Assembly: GCA_002794785.1 (NCBI GenBank)
Contig: NBBA01000012.1
Location: forward strand, 1,178,001-1,242,000
Source: Coniferiporia sulphurascens
Lineage: Eukaryota > Basidiomycota > Agaricomycetes > Hymenochaetales > Hymenochaetaceae
Direction of reading: 5' to 3'
DNA: 64,000 nt
Of the stretch, positions 24,525 through 35,238 are shown one piece after another. The position numbers were made by a program, and so were the translations under genes. Each line of letters begins with the position of its first letter. Within the stretch, counting starts at the first letter, position 1. The notes beneath the pieces were generated by a model, which saw nothing but the letters and a program-made list of their open reading frames with translations, made no database searches and had not been told where the DNA came from.

Positions 24525-26842
24525 GAGCGGCATAGGGTGCCATTTTATCCGCCGCTGTCCGCAAATAATGTTACAGTCTCGGCAGTACATAAGACGCATC
24601 GCACGAAGATAGGGGCTTGTGAGAAGTACGTATAATCGTTAATACAAACTACAAACCAGTCAGAATGGGCAAATCATTAGGACAGAACGGGATGTTATTC
24701 CAGCCATGTTTTGTACATACACAGCGAACACGAAAAAGCGCAACATTAATGAATTATCTAGAAAAATTTTACTCCTGCAATGATTGGATATGGAAGCTCT
24801 CTGTTATACTGCAATGCGCCGGCAGAAATAACCTTTGCATTTCGGAGCCGAGGGATATGTTTTAAGCTAATTACAAGTATCCGGTTCAAGGACCGCCGAG
24901 AGATATCTTCCTTCCTTTATCCGCTGTATTGTCATTTTTTTCCTTCGACAATAAGGTTTTCTTTGATATCTGAGGCCAAAGACAAAAGTTCATAGTTTGA
25001 ACTGAAAGGGGGGGAGGGTTCTCGAGCGTCGACTAAAGGGGTCAAGACTCAAGAGACACGCAAAAGGCCCTGCAGAGAAGCGGTGATTGAGGTACTGGGA
25101 GGATATGTCCTGGAGGGAACTGCCGTGAGATAAGCTCCTGTGTAATGCCTTCCCGCATTCCAGGTACGGACTTGGGCATAAAATTTTATCAGTCGCGGAA
25201 CTATTCATAGCAAGAATTGGTCCATGGGGTTGATACTATCGGGCATTCGTCTAACCATTTACTTGTGCAGGCCGAATAGTTGGCTGGCTCGTGTCGAAGA
25301 ACGTGTAGACACACTACAAGCAAAATTACATCCGTTCGCTGTAGTCTTGATAATTCGGTATAGCCCGCAACATACAACGAGGATAGAAAGATGGGCCACA
25401 CCATGTGATGCTAATTATTTGTGCCCGTTGGCCTGTAAACAGGCGACTTCGTAACAATCACAATCCTTTACGGATTTATATGAACGCCGAAGACAAGAGC
25501 GACTTGTAATCATGGTATATGGGGTTAGTGTTGGAATTCAGTAATCCTCAGCACTGGCGAACGCACTCCGTTTCCAAGAATATTGTTTAACCAGTAATCG
25601 GTTGCGCGAGGGAAACCGAGCGCGCATACAGCAAGGGAAAATGGTCGAAATTTTTTTAACTCCAACGATCGACCTCGGCATCGGGCTCGAACTTCAACAG
25701 ATGGAATATCGTTTGGTACTGATGGAAGGTTTTGAGGGAGCAGTGGCGGCGGCTTATGTGGGAAATACAGCCCAAATACGCCATAACACTCTTTCGGCAC
25801 AACAGCGAGTACATTTATAGCCGTTTCTCAGCCTTTTACACTTTAAACGCTCTGAAACATGAATGAAAAGTCGACATAAGGTACATACTGGCAACTTTTT
25901 CCGCAAATACTCAGCCGTTAGATCATCCCGGGCCTCTAAAATCGCCGGAAATACAGTGTTCTGGAGCTGGTACATGTGTCCTGACTGTGACCTTCTGGGC
26001 GCGCTCACCCGCCAGATGAATACACAATGCGGGGAAGCTATCCTCTAGCATTCCCTGGAACTCAGGGTGAACGAGGCTGATCAGTGTCTTCGCGTTCTGT
26101 GGCCTTCGGCAGCCTTGGAGCGACCCACTGCCCACTTTTATCGGACGCAGGACTCTGGTGCTGCTATTACTCAGGATTCCGATGATCGACAAACGATCAT
26201 AAAAAATCTACTAGCCGAATTTACAGCCAAAGGACGTGGTTCTATGTCTTAGGGACGCAGGGATGGACACCTTGAATTCGCCCTGCATGCCCGCCCGCCG
26301 GAAACACCCGTGTATAACGCATATGGATGTGAGTGTGCGTAATCCCGAAGTACTAGCCTGCGGCATGTCTGCACGGACAGCTCTATACATCGAAGCTCTA
26401 CGCACTATAACCGTCTATCCGCAACGTCTCGCAAAACTCCGAATGACTGAAGACATTAGGAATTAGCATGTCTTGGAGTGCAAAGCCTCGTGATGATTTC
26501 AAGCATTTCCCCCAGGTAATCCCGTCCTTTGACTGGGAAAAAAAACGAATGCGATTGGTTTATCGCTCCGAAAACCGAAATGTGGATTACATTCGTAGAA
26601 ACACTCTCCGGAAGTACTTGGATTCACCCCCGTTCTCCTGGCTGTCTTTCGTCCCGATTGCTGTTTTTGTTGTTTAACATTTACCCCCCCCCCCCCTGTT
26701 CCTGTACCGCCTGCAGCCGTTCGTCGATAAAAGCCCCCCCCCTTCTTCTTGTCTACAGCACGAGCCCCTCAGTCATCTCCGGGAAACCTCGTGTCCCCAG
26801 AACGCCAAACTCTTACCGGACTCGTACCATACTTAAACAACA
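24525..26842. other. Long P450 upstream region (first unit of a segmental duplication)
   Basis: No supported gene. From about 25.39 kb onward this sequence is repeated, diverged, upstream of P450 gene B (29.74-30.9 kb). It ends in a pyrimidine-rich promoter with homopolymer C runs at 26684-26696 and 26734-26742. Confidence 0.6.
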
Positions 26843-29275
26843 ATGGACCTCCTTGCACAGGCAACGATGGCGTGTCTGTTCACCTATGTTTTCTGGCGTG
26901 CGGCGCACTCCGTTCTCGTGAAGTCCCCGTTCTCCGATATTCCTGGTCCTCCCAGCAAGTCGTGGTTGAAAGGTAAGAAGGTGGCTTTCTCCATCTAATT
27001 CCAAGCCCACACTTTTACAATCTTCGATCAGGACATTTCGACCGTATGTTCAATCAGAATAGCTGGGCGTTCCATCACGAACTTAAGGAGAAGTACGGCC
27101 ACATCATACGAATCAAAGGCCTGTTAGGAGTGAGTATTAATTTCTCCCATCGCCTTGCATGCTGATTCTTGCCTTAAAGCGCGATTTTCTTTACATTTGG
27201 GATCCCCTCGCCTTGTATCATATTTTTGTGAAAGAACAAAACACATTTGAAGGAGCACCAGAAATGCTAATGTAGGTCTAATATACTATAGAGCCAGACT
27301 ATAAAGCCTCACTTTCTAAAATCCTATATAAATTCAGGTTCAACAAGATCACTTTGGGAACATGCCTAGTGTCGACTACTGGTTGGTGTTTTCTTACGTT
27401 ATATGGCGAGAGATTCAGCACGCACCTAATTCACTCCTCCCTTTATACAGGCGAAGAACATAGAAAGCAACGAAAGATGCTCAATCCGGTGTTCTCAGTC
27501 AAACATATGCGCGAAATGCTTCCAGCGCTGTACCCAATTGCCCACAAGGTGATTGCTCCGGAGGTGTACTTTTATAATTGATGCTGAGCGGGCTCCTTTT
27601 CAAGTTGCGAGACGGCCTCGCATGCGAAGTCCGCGATAACAACGAGAATGTTGATGTCATGGCATGGATGTCACGCGCAGCTTTAGAATACATTGGCCAG
27701 GGAGGGCTCGGCTATTCATTTTCGGCGCTCGACATAAGGAAGAGATCCGACTCCTACAGTGACGCACTCAAAACTTTCATGTGAGCCCGTCATTTCTACT
27801 ACGGATGAACGTCTCTTCCTCTTCACCGTTCACTTCTAAGTAGACTCAATGTCCCCCTACATTACTCTTTGGTGTATAATGACCTCTGACCTTATTGGCT
27901 CTCCCAGTCCTTTGCTCTTCAGACTGTCACTTGTTCGTCACTTTTTGCCTTGGATGGTGAAGATCGGCTCCCCGCGATTTCGCAGGTGCATCCTGGGCTT
28001 AATCCCTCTCAGGCTGTTAAAGGAGATGCGAGCAGTAGTAGAAACGTTGGAAGACTCTTCTCGGGCTATCTTGCGCAAGAAGTATGAAGCTATTGAAAGG
28101 GGCGATGAGGCCGTCCTCACTGGCAAGGGAAAGGACATCATGAGCATTTTACGTACGTGGTTGTTTCCGATAACTCTAAACGTAATGTCCGACGGGACCT
28201 GTTATACCACTAACACCATTATTGATGTTAGTCAAAGCCAACCTGGAGACTGGCCTCCTTGAATCAGAGCTACTCGGACAAATGAGGTGTTTATGGTCAT
28301 CTACTATTTCCTCCGTCTTCTGAACGCATTCTCCCTGCTGTTCTAGCCTTTTTGTCCTCGCTGGACACGATACAACGACGAGTGCGCTCAGTCGCATACT
28401 CGACCTTTTAGCCCAGAACTCTGATGTGCAATCGAAATTGCGCGAGGAAGTAACGTTGGCACGCAAAGAACACGGTGACCTCGATTACGATGCGCTTCAG
28501 GCACTGCCTTACCTCGATGCCGTCTGCCGTGAAACTATGCGTGTGTATCCGCCCATTCCAACAATTGACCGTGTGTACGTCTGCTTTTGTCGCACTCCTC
28601 TCGTGGATTTGTGAGACATTTCATCTTTTTTTCAAGGGCAAACAAGGACACTGTTCTTCCCTTGAAATGGCCGGTCAAAGCAGGCGATGGAAAAACGGAG
28701 ATCAAAGAAATTATGATCCCAAAGGGAACAGGCATCATAATCCCCATCTCAGGCACTAATCTGAGCAAGGCGATTTGGGGAGAAGATGCGGAGGAATGGA
28801 AGCCCGAGCGTTGGCTTGAACCATTACCCGAGAGCGTGTCGGACGCCCACCTTCCAGGCGTTTACTCCCAGTTGTACGTCTCCTTTCAGCATTTAAACGT
28901 TATTCATTCGTTTTGTGCTGATTTTCTTGCTGGTGCTATAGAATGACGTTCACGGGTGGAAATAGAGCGTGCATGTGAGTATTGGTAGACGTTCGTACGG
29001 TGCAAAGCTTTTAGCTCTCATCATTGCAGTGGATTTAAATTTGCCGAGATGGAGATGAGTAAGATCCTTCCCTGAGCGATTATCCATGGAGAACCCACAG
29101 TCACTAACGCCCATGCCCTCTAGAAATGGTCTTGTCCATCCTGCTCGAGACGTTTGTATTTGAGCCTGGCCCAAGTATCTTCTGGCAGTTCAGCTTCATT
29201 TACGCTCCCACCACAAAGGACACTACGGATGGAGTATCTCGACTGCCCTTGAAGGTCTCGTTCGTCAGGAACTGA
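26843..29275 (+). CDS. Cytochrome P450 monooxygenase (copy A)
   Basis: Microsomal heme-thiolate monooxygenase; substrate unknown. About a dozen exons join without breaks. There is an N-terminal membrane anchor (ATMACLFTYVFWRAAHSVL) and Pro-rich hinge SDIPGPPSKSWLKG. Further motifs are a C-helix-like GEEHRKQRKMLNPVFS, I-helix LAGHDTTTSALSR, K-helix ExxR ETMR, WKPERW and heme loop FTGGNRACIGFKFAEMEM with the Cys ligand. The protein ends LPLKVSFVRN. The heme-loop exon is split after the Cys by an intron whose joining restores Ile-Gly. Copies B, C and D share the architecture, so they arose by local duplication. All introns I checked here are GT-AG. CYP family number cannot be assigned by eye. 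Confidence 0.92.
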
Positions 29276-30901
29276 TGAACGGCGTAATTGTCTCCTATGC
29301 CGTCGCTGTCCTTGCATGATGCCGTAGTTCTCGTTTGGGGTATCCCAGATTATCGTTTGCTCTCGAGTGCGTCGTTTGTCTTGAGTGTATCATTTGTCTT
29401 GAGTATATTGCTTGTCTTGAGTGTATGCGGACGTGTAGTTGTACGGATATATAGGTTCCTAAAGGAGCAGGGAATCAAACAGTACTGATACCGACTAGCT
29501 TTAAATGCGAAATCATAACGAACCACTACCCGGTGTATGGCAGTCAGTGGGAAAACGATCATCAGACTTGTCAGAACAAACCTCGAAACTGATCAATAAC
29601 GTCGATTATAAGTTCAAAAGCGATATAGGCGGACCGTAGCGCGGAGACGCGTTTTAGTTTGAGGATCGGAAGAGCACCACGGAACACCCCGGCCTTGATG
29701 AGTTGATACACTTCGCAACGTACAACTAGGAGAGACTCGGAGAGCCAGAACATGTGATGTTGACTATTTGTGCCAGTGAGTCTGTAAACAAGCAACTTCA
29801 TAGGAGTTGCTATCCCCTTTTGTGAGAATGTCGAAGACAGCCTGTAATCATGTTACATGAGTCAGAATGCAGTTAGCAGAAGAGTTAGTGGAGTTAAACT
29901 TGCGGGCACACGGCGGAGCCCGTGGGAAATACAGTCCAAATACGCCACAACATTGTTTTAGTGTTTGTAACATACATTGTTAGCCGTTCCTCCTCCTCAG
30001 CTTTTTACGACTCTGAAAAATACTGACATGAGATGTAAACTTGCTACGTTTCCTGCAAAAACGTACCCCGAAGCGCTAGAAAAAGCTAGGAATACAGCGT
30101 CCCGGGACCGGTGCATATGTCCCAGCCTTTCTGGCCGGCGCCAGACGCCGCAGGGAAGCCACCCTCGAATATTCCCCGGAGTGGGGGCTTGATTGTTGCC
30201 TTCACGCCCGGTGGCCTTCGGCAGTGTCGGAGCTACTCATCGCCCACTCGTACGGGACGCGGGACTCTGGTCACCGCTGCAACTATCCAGGAATCCGATG
30301 ACAATAAATGATCGTGAAAACTCCAATGTCAGACTCTACAACCAAACGATGTGGCTCTATGACGCATGATGGACGCCTTGAACTCCCCCTGTGTGTATGC
30401 CGTCCGAAATTCCCGCGTGTACTTCCTAGAGTTCCCGTGAGTGTCAATAATTCCGAGGAGCTAGGCCGCAGCGTGTCTGCGCAGCTCTAGAGCGAAGCGC
30501 GTAGTTTACCTGCACCGTTTCGTAAAATTTCAAATGACTGAAGACATCAGGAATTGGCAGGTCCCGAAGTGTAAGTCATAACGATTTCAAGCATTTCCAT
30601 CAGGCAATCCCTCCTTCCGATTGAGAAAACCTATTACGATTGGTTGATTGCTGTAACAACCCGACTGTGGATTACCTTCATAGCCCCATCCGTCGGAGTA
30701 CTCGGGCCTATTCCCGTCCACCCGACCCTTTCGTCCCGTTTGCAATATATTCTTCCCTTATTCCTGTACCGTCTGCTGCCGTTCGTCAATAAAAGCCCCC
30801 CCCCTCCCTTTTTCTCGTTTGCAGCACGAGCCCCACAACCATCTCAGAGGAGCTTCGGGTCCCCAGAACGCGAACCAAAATCATATTATACTTAAACATC
30901 A
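29276..30901. other. Intergenic region between P450 A and B (second duplicated upstream unit)
   Basis: It contains the 3' minisatellite of copy A (about 29374-29432). From ~29.74 kb it is a diverged copy of the region upstream of copy A. A C9 run at 30796-30804 matches the one before copy A. No supported gene. Confidence 0.6.
29374..29432. repeat. Short minisatellite 3' of P450 A
   Basis: About three imperfect copies of an 18-19-bp unit (TTGTCTTGAGTGTATCAT-like) follow the stop codon by ~100 bp. The same array, with about four units, follows copy B. Confidence 0.75.
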
Positions 30902-33317
30902 ATGGAGCTCCTTCTAGTACAGGCAACGATGGCGTGTCTATTCACCTATGTTTTCTGGCGCGTGGCACAGTTCGTTCTCAAAGGGTCCCCATTCTCCGAT
31001 ATTCCTGGCCCTCCCAACACTTCGTGGTTGAAAGGTGGGAAGCCCCCCTCCCCATTTGAATTAGTGCTTACGTTCTTTACAACCTTCGCTCAGGGCACCT
31101 CGACCACATGTTCAATCCGGAGAGCTGGACATACCATCGCGAACTTGAGAATGAGTACGGCCACGTCGTAAGAATCAGGGGCCTGTTAGGAGTGAGCAGT
31201 CGTTTCTTCTACTGTTCAACGAGCTAAAAAATTCTCCCTTAAAGCGCGAAATTCTCTACATTAGGGACCCCCTCGCCTTGCACCATGTTTTTGTCAAGGA
31301 ACAAAACACATTCGAAGAAACACCGGAAACGCTGGTGTAAGTCAATATAATATACAGCTAGATTATAAGGCTTCACCTTCTAACATGTCGTCTTTATCTA
31401 GGTCTAACAAGTTGACCTTGGGAAAATGCCTCTTGTCTGTTACTGGTTAGTGTCTCTAAAAGTATACGCGAGGAATTTTGCATTTACCTAGTAGCTCACT
31501 TTCCTTTTATGCAGGTGAAGAACATAGAAAGCAACGAAAGATGCTCAATCCGGCCTTCTCAGTCAAACACATGCGCGAGATGCTCCCAGCGCTGTACCCT
31601 ATTGCCCATAAGGCAAGTGCTCCTGAGGCGTCCTTTTATGAAAGATGCTGAGCGGTTCTCGTTTCAAGTTACGAGATTGCCTTATGTGCGAAGTCCGCAA
31701 TAACAACGAACATGTTGATATCAAGGCCTGGATAGCTAACTCGGCTTTAGAATACATTGGTCAGGGAGGATTTGGCTATTCGTTTTCTGCTCTCGACACA
31801 AATAAGTCCAACTCCTATGGTGACGCACTTAAGACGTTCACGTGAGCCTATTCGAACAGACGTCTTTCCTCCTCTCCACCCTTCACTTCTTTTGCCTTCT
31901 CATTTTGCATTTTGACATGTGTTAACCACCGACTTTTTTTGTTTCTTCCAGTCCCTTGGCCTTCAGACTATCTCTCGTTCGTCAGCTCTTGCCTTGGATT
32001 GAAAAGATCGGCTCTCCCCAATTTCGCAGGCGCATCCTGGACTTTAATCCTTTTGGGGTGGTGAAGAAGATGCTAGCAGTGGTAGAAACTTTAGAAAACT
32101 CTTCTCGGGATATCTTGCGCACGAATCGCAAAGCTATTGAAAGAGGCGATGAGGCGATCCTCACTGGCAAGGGAAAGGACATCATGAGCATTTTACGTAC
32201 GCCATTGTTTCCGGCAACTTTAAACTCAATGTCAGATGAGACCTATATTACCACTAACATTTTAAATGATGTCTAGTCAAAGCCAACCTGGAGACTGGCC
32301 TCCCTGAATCAGAGTTACTCGGACAAATGAGGTATTTATGGTCACTCATTATTTCTTTCGCCTTCTGAACGCGCTCTCCTTGCTGTTTTAGCCTTTTTGT
32401 CCTCGCCGGACGCGAAACAACGACGAGTGCGCTCAGTCGCATATTCGATCTCTTAGCACGGAATCCGGACATACAATCGAGATTGCGCGAGGAAATAACG
32501 CTGGCGCGCAAAGAACACGGCGACCTTGACTACGATGTGCTTCAGGCGCTGCCCTATCTCGATGCCGTCTGCCGCGAAACTTTGCGTGTGTATCCACCTC
32601 TTCCATTCGTTGACCGCGAGTACGTCCGCTTTCTGTCGCACTTCCGTCGTACGGAGAGAATTCACATTTCGCTTCTAGGGCAAACAAGGACACAGTCCTT
32701 CCTTTGAAATGGCCAATCCAAGTGGTTGATGGAAAGGCGGAGATTAGAGAAATTGTGATTCCGAAGGGAACACGCATCATAGTGTCCATATCAGGCGCTA
32801 ATTTGAGCAAGGCGATTTGGGGAGAGGATGCGGAGGAGTGGAAGCCCGAACGCTGGCTCAAACCACTACCCGAGAGCGTATCTGACGCTCAACTTCCGGG
32901 TGTTTACTCTCAGATGTATGTTTCCTTCCAGCATTTGAACACTATTCATTCGGTTTGCGTTAATTTTCTTGCTGGTGTTATAGGATGACGTTTGTAGGCG
33001 GAAATAGGGCGTGCATGTGAGTATTGGTAGATGTTCGTACAGGTAAGAGCTATTAACTTTCATCATTGCAGCGAATTTAAATTTTTCGAGATGGAGATGA
33101 GTAAGCTCCTTCCTTGAGCGATTCACCGTGGAGAACTCGCAGTCGCTAATGCTTGTGCCCTTTAGAAATGGTCTTGTCCGTCCTGCTCGAGACGTTTGTC
33201 TTCGAGCCTGGTCCAAGCGTCTCCTGGAAGTTCGGCCTCATTGACACTCCCTTCGTGAACGACGCTACGGATGGGTTATCTCGGCTGCCCTTGAAGGTCT
33301 CGTTAGTCAGGAACTGA
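30902..33317 (+). CDS. Cytochrome P450 monooxygenase (copy B)
   Basis: Close paralogue of copy A, with the same exon pattern. N-terminal anchor (ACLFTYVFWRVAQFVLKG), SDIPGPPNTSWLKG, GEEHRKQRKMLNP, I-helix LAGRETTTSALSR, ETLR as ExxR and WKPERWLKP are all present. The heme loop is FVGGNRACI followed by Glu-Phe-Lys: the usual Gly two residues after the Cys is Glu here, because the exon after the split begins CGAATTT rather than TGGATTT. One intron (after the AHK codons near 31613) begins with GC. I found no frameshift or stop in the joined exons. Same likely role as copy A, with possible change of heme environment. Confidence 0.9.
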
Positions 33318-33987
33318 TGAACGGAGTAAGTATCTCCTATGCTGTCGCTGTCCCTGTAATGACGCCGTAGTTCTGTATCATCTTGAGCGTATCGTTTGGC
33401 TTGAGTGCGTTATTTGTCTTGAGTATATCGCCTGTCTTGAATGCATGCGAATGTGCGTCTGTACAAATATATAGTTTAGATGGCGAGGGTCGAATTCTAA
33501 TATTAACCAGCCATCCTTACTCAGATGAGAATGTTTATGACGGAGTGAACCGTTAGTATTCGGCGCGTATCAGACAAGCAAACGGTACCAATTCCACCTA
33601 AATCAAATACAGGCTTCCCCAACGACATTGACTATAGATCCAAAAGCGAAGCAGGGGGTGAAATCGTCTTTTCGTTGTCTGAAAAGTCTTGTATTTTTCC
33701 GTGACGATATGGATTCGGACATTGGAATTACAGCCTGAGTGTAACTGGAGAGTTGGAAAAGAGACCCCAGAGAAACCCAAGCGAAAAATGTTCGATCGAT
33801 CGTCAGTCAAATGCAGAAAGTCCTTCATGTTCTTCTAGCAATATTTGCAGAATAAGCATGACATAGGACTGGGGAACACAGAGCTATGAGTCGAAAATAG
33901 AGTCGGTACACAGGTCGTTGAAGGTGAAGGCAAAGACGCTCGGTGGTTCGGGGTCGCACCCTCAGGACCACTAGCCACGCTCTGTCT
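33318..33987. other. Intergenic region between P450 B and RRP40
   Basis: It includes the copy B minisatellite and the RRP40 promoter. No supported gene. Confidence 0.45.
33375..33450. repeat. Short minisatellite 3' of P450 B
   Basis: About four imperfect 18-19-bp units of the CTTGAGTGTAT type, collinear with the array after copy A. This shows that the duplicated unit extends past the gene. Confidence 0.7.
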
Positions 33988-34904
33988 ATGGCCACCATCT
34001 TACCCGGCGAGCTCGTCGAAACACAGCATGCAAACCTGAAGCTCGGTCCAGGCCTACTTCAACATTCGGGAACCGCAGACGCCACGTCTGTTATCTCGAC
34101 GCGCGCTGGCACTCTGAATCAGTCGGCGAATGGCAGGAAACTCTGGGTCGAGAGCAACTCGAGGCGCGTGAGTGTACAGTGAGCTATCTGCTCGTAACAT
34201 ATCCCACTTTATGCGTCGTTCTATTGTCGCTGACCTTATCGCAGTATGTCCCAGCGCCTCAGGAATATGTAGTGGGTATGGTCACTGGACGACTCGCGGA
34301 GGGATGGCGCATAGACATTGGTGCCGCACACATCGCGACGTTGGACGGGTACGCCTTTGAGGGTGCGACGAAGCGCAACAAACCAAACCTGAAGGTACAT
34401 GACAAGCTCCCTTGCCTCCGTACGCATTCCCAACACTAAGTTTTTTTTAAAGATCGACTCGCTCGTCTATGCACGCGTTTCCCTCGCTCACAAAGACATG
34501 GACCCCGAGCTCGAGTGCTTCGACGCACAGACGCGCAAAGCGGCGGGTTTTGGTGAACTCAAAGGCGGCTTTCTCGTAAAGTGCAGTCTGGGAATGTGTC
34601 GCTTGTATGTCTGTCCGTCCTTCCCCGATCCGTCATTCAAATGAATTGATCAAAGTGCACACTAATCCCGCTTTTCGCCCGCTTCTCATGCAGGCTACTT
34701 GACCCCAAATATTTCCTATTGCCCCTTCTCGGCTCGATGTTCACGCTGGACACGGCCGTCGGGATGAATGGCCGTGTCTGGGTAAATGCTGGGTCGCCAA
34801 AACATACAATCGCGATCGCACGTTGTATCGAGGCGGCCGACCCCGACGGCGGAGGAAAAGATGAAGTCGCTATCAAGAAGCTCCTTGGTACATTCGATCT
34901 TTGA
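33988..34904 (+). CDS. RRP40: Exosome complex subunit RRP40 (EXOSC3)
   Basis: Cap subunit of the RNA exosome, which binds RNA entering the 3'-5' degradation channel. Four exons join in frame to 230 residues: 33988-34167, 34245-34394, 34453-34604 and 34694-34904. After an N-terminal domain (MATILPGELVETQHANLKLG) comes the S1 domain (YVPAPQEYVVGMVTGRLAEG, IDIGAAHIATLDGYAFEGAT, KRNKPNLK). The KH-like part has VSLAHKDMDPELECFD, LDPKYFLLPLLGSMF and the RRP40 signature VGMNGRVWVNAGSP. Length fits the family (about 230-275). It sits between the two P450 arms and is unrelated to them by function. Confidence 0.93.
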
Positions 34905-35238
34905 TCGAATTCCTCTCTGCCCAGTCTGGCCCGTTTTTCCGATGATGGAAGGAAAATACCGAAGCAACAAATTCGACGTCACGACGAGCTCTGCTGCCAT
35001 GCTGCTCATAGAGATATTCCACGATGGTTGTGTCGGCAGCCATCCTTGCAGTCGCTTTGGAGACCCCTCTTGCCTTGATAGATTGCTTCGCGCACGACTT
35101 CATCCCCCTATTCACAGCAGTAGCACCAGGGTGTCCAGCAGTTACGAGCTATTCCAATTCTTGTAGCCCAAAAGTATAATAGGAAAGTATCCGTCTACAG
35201 TACAACAAATGCTCGAACGACATTGCAAAATGATAAAG

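Noticed and set aside
24352..24564. Minus-strand frame of 70 residues
   Set aside because: It is the antisense of the last P450 remnant exon.
25525..26008. Overlapping minus-strand frames in the P450 A upstream region
   Set aside because: The duplicated copy upstream of P450 B does not keep these frames open, so they are not conserved coding sequence.
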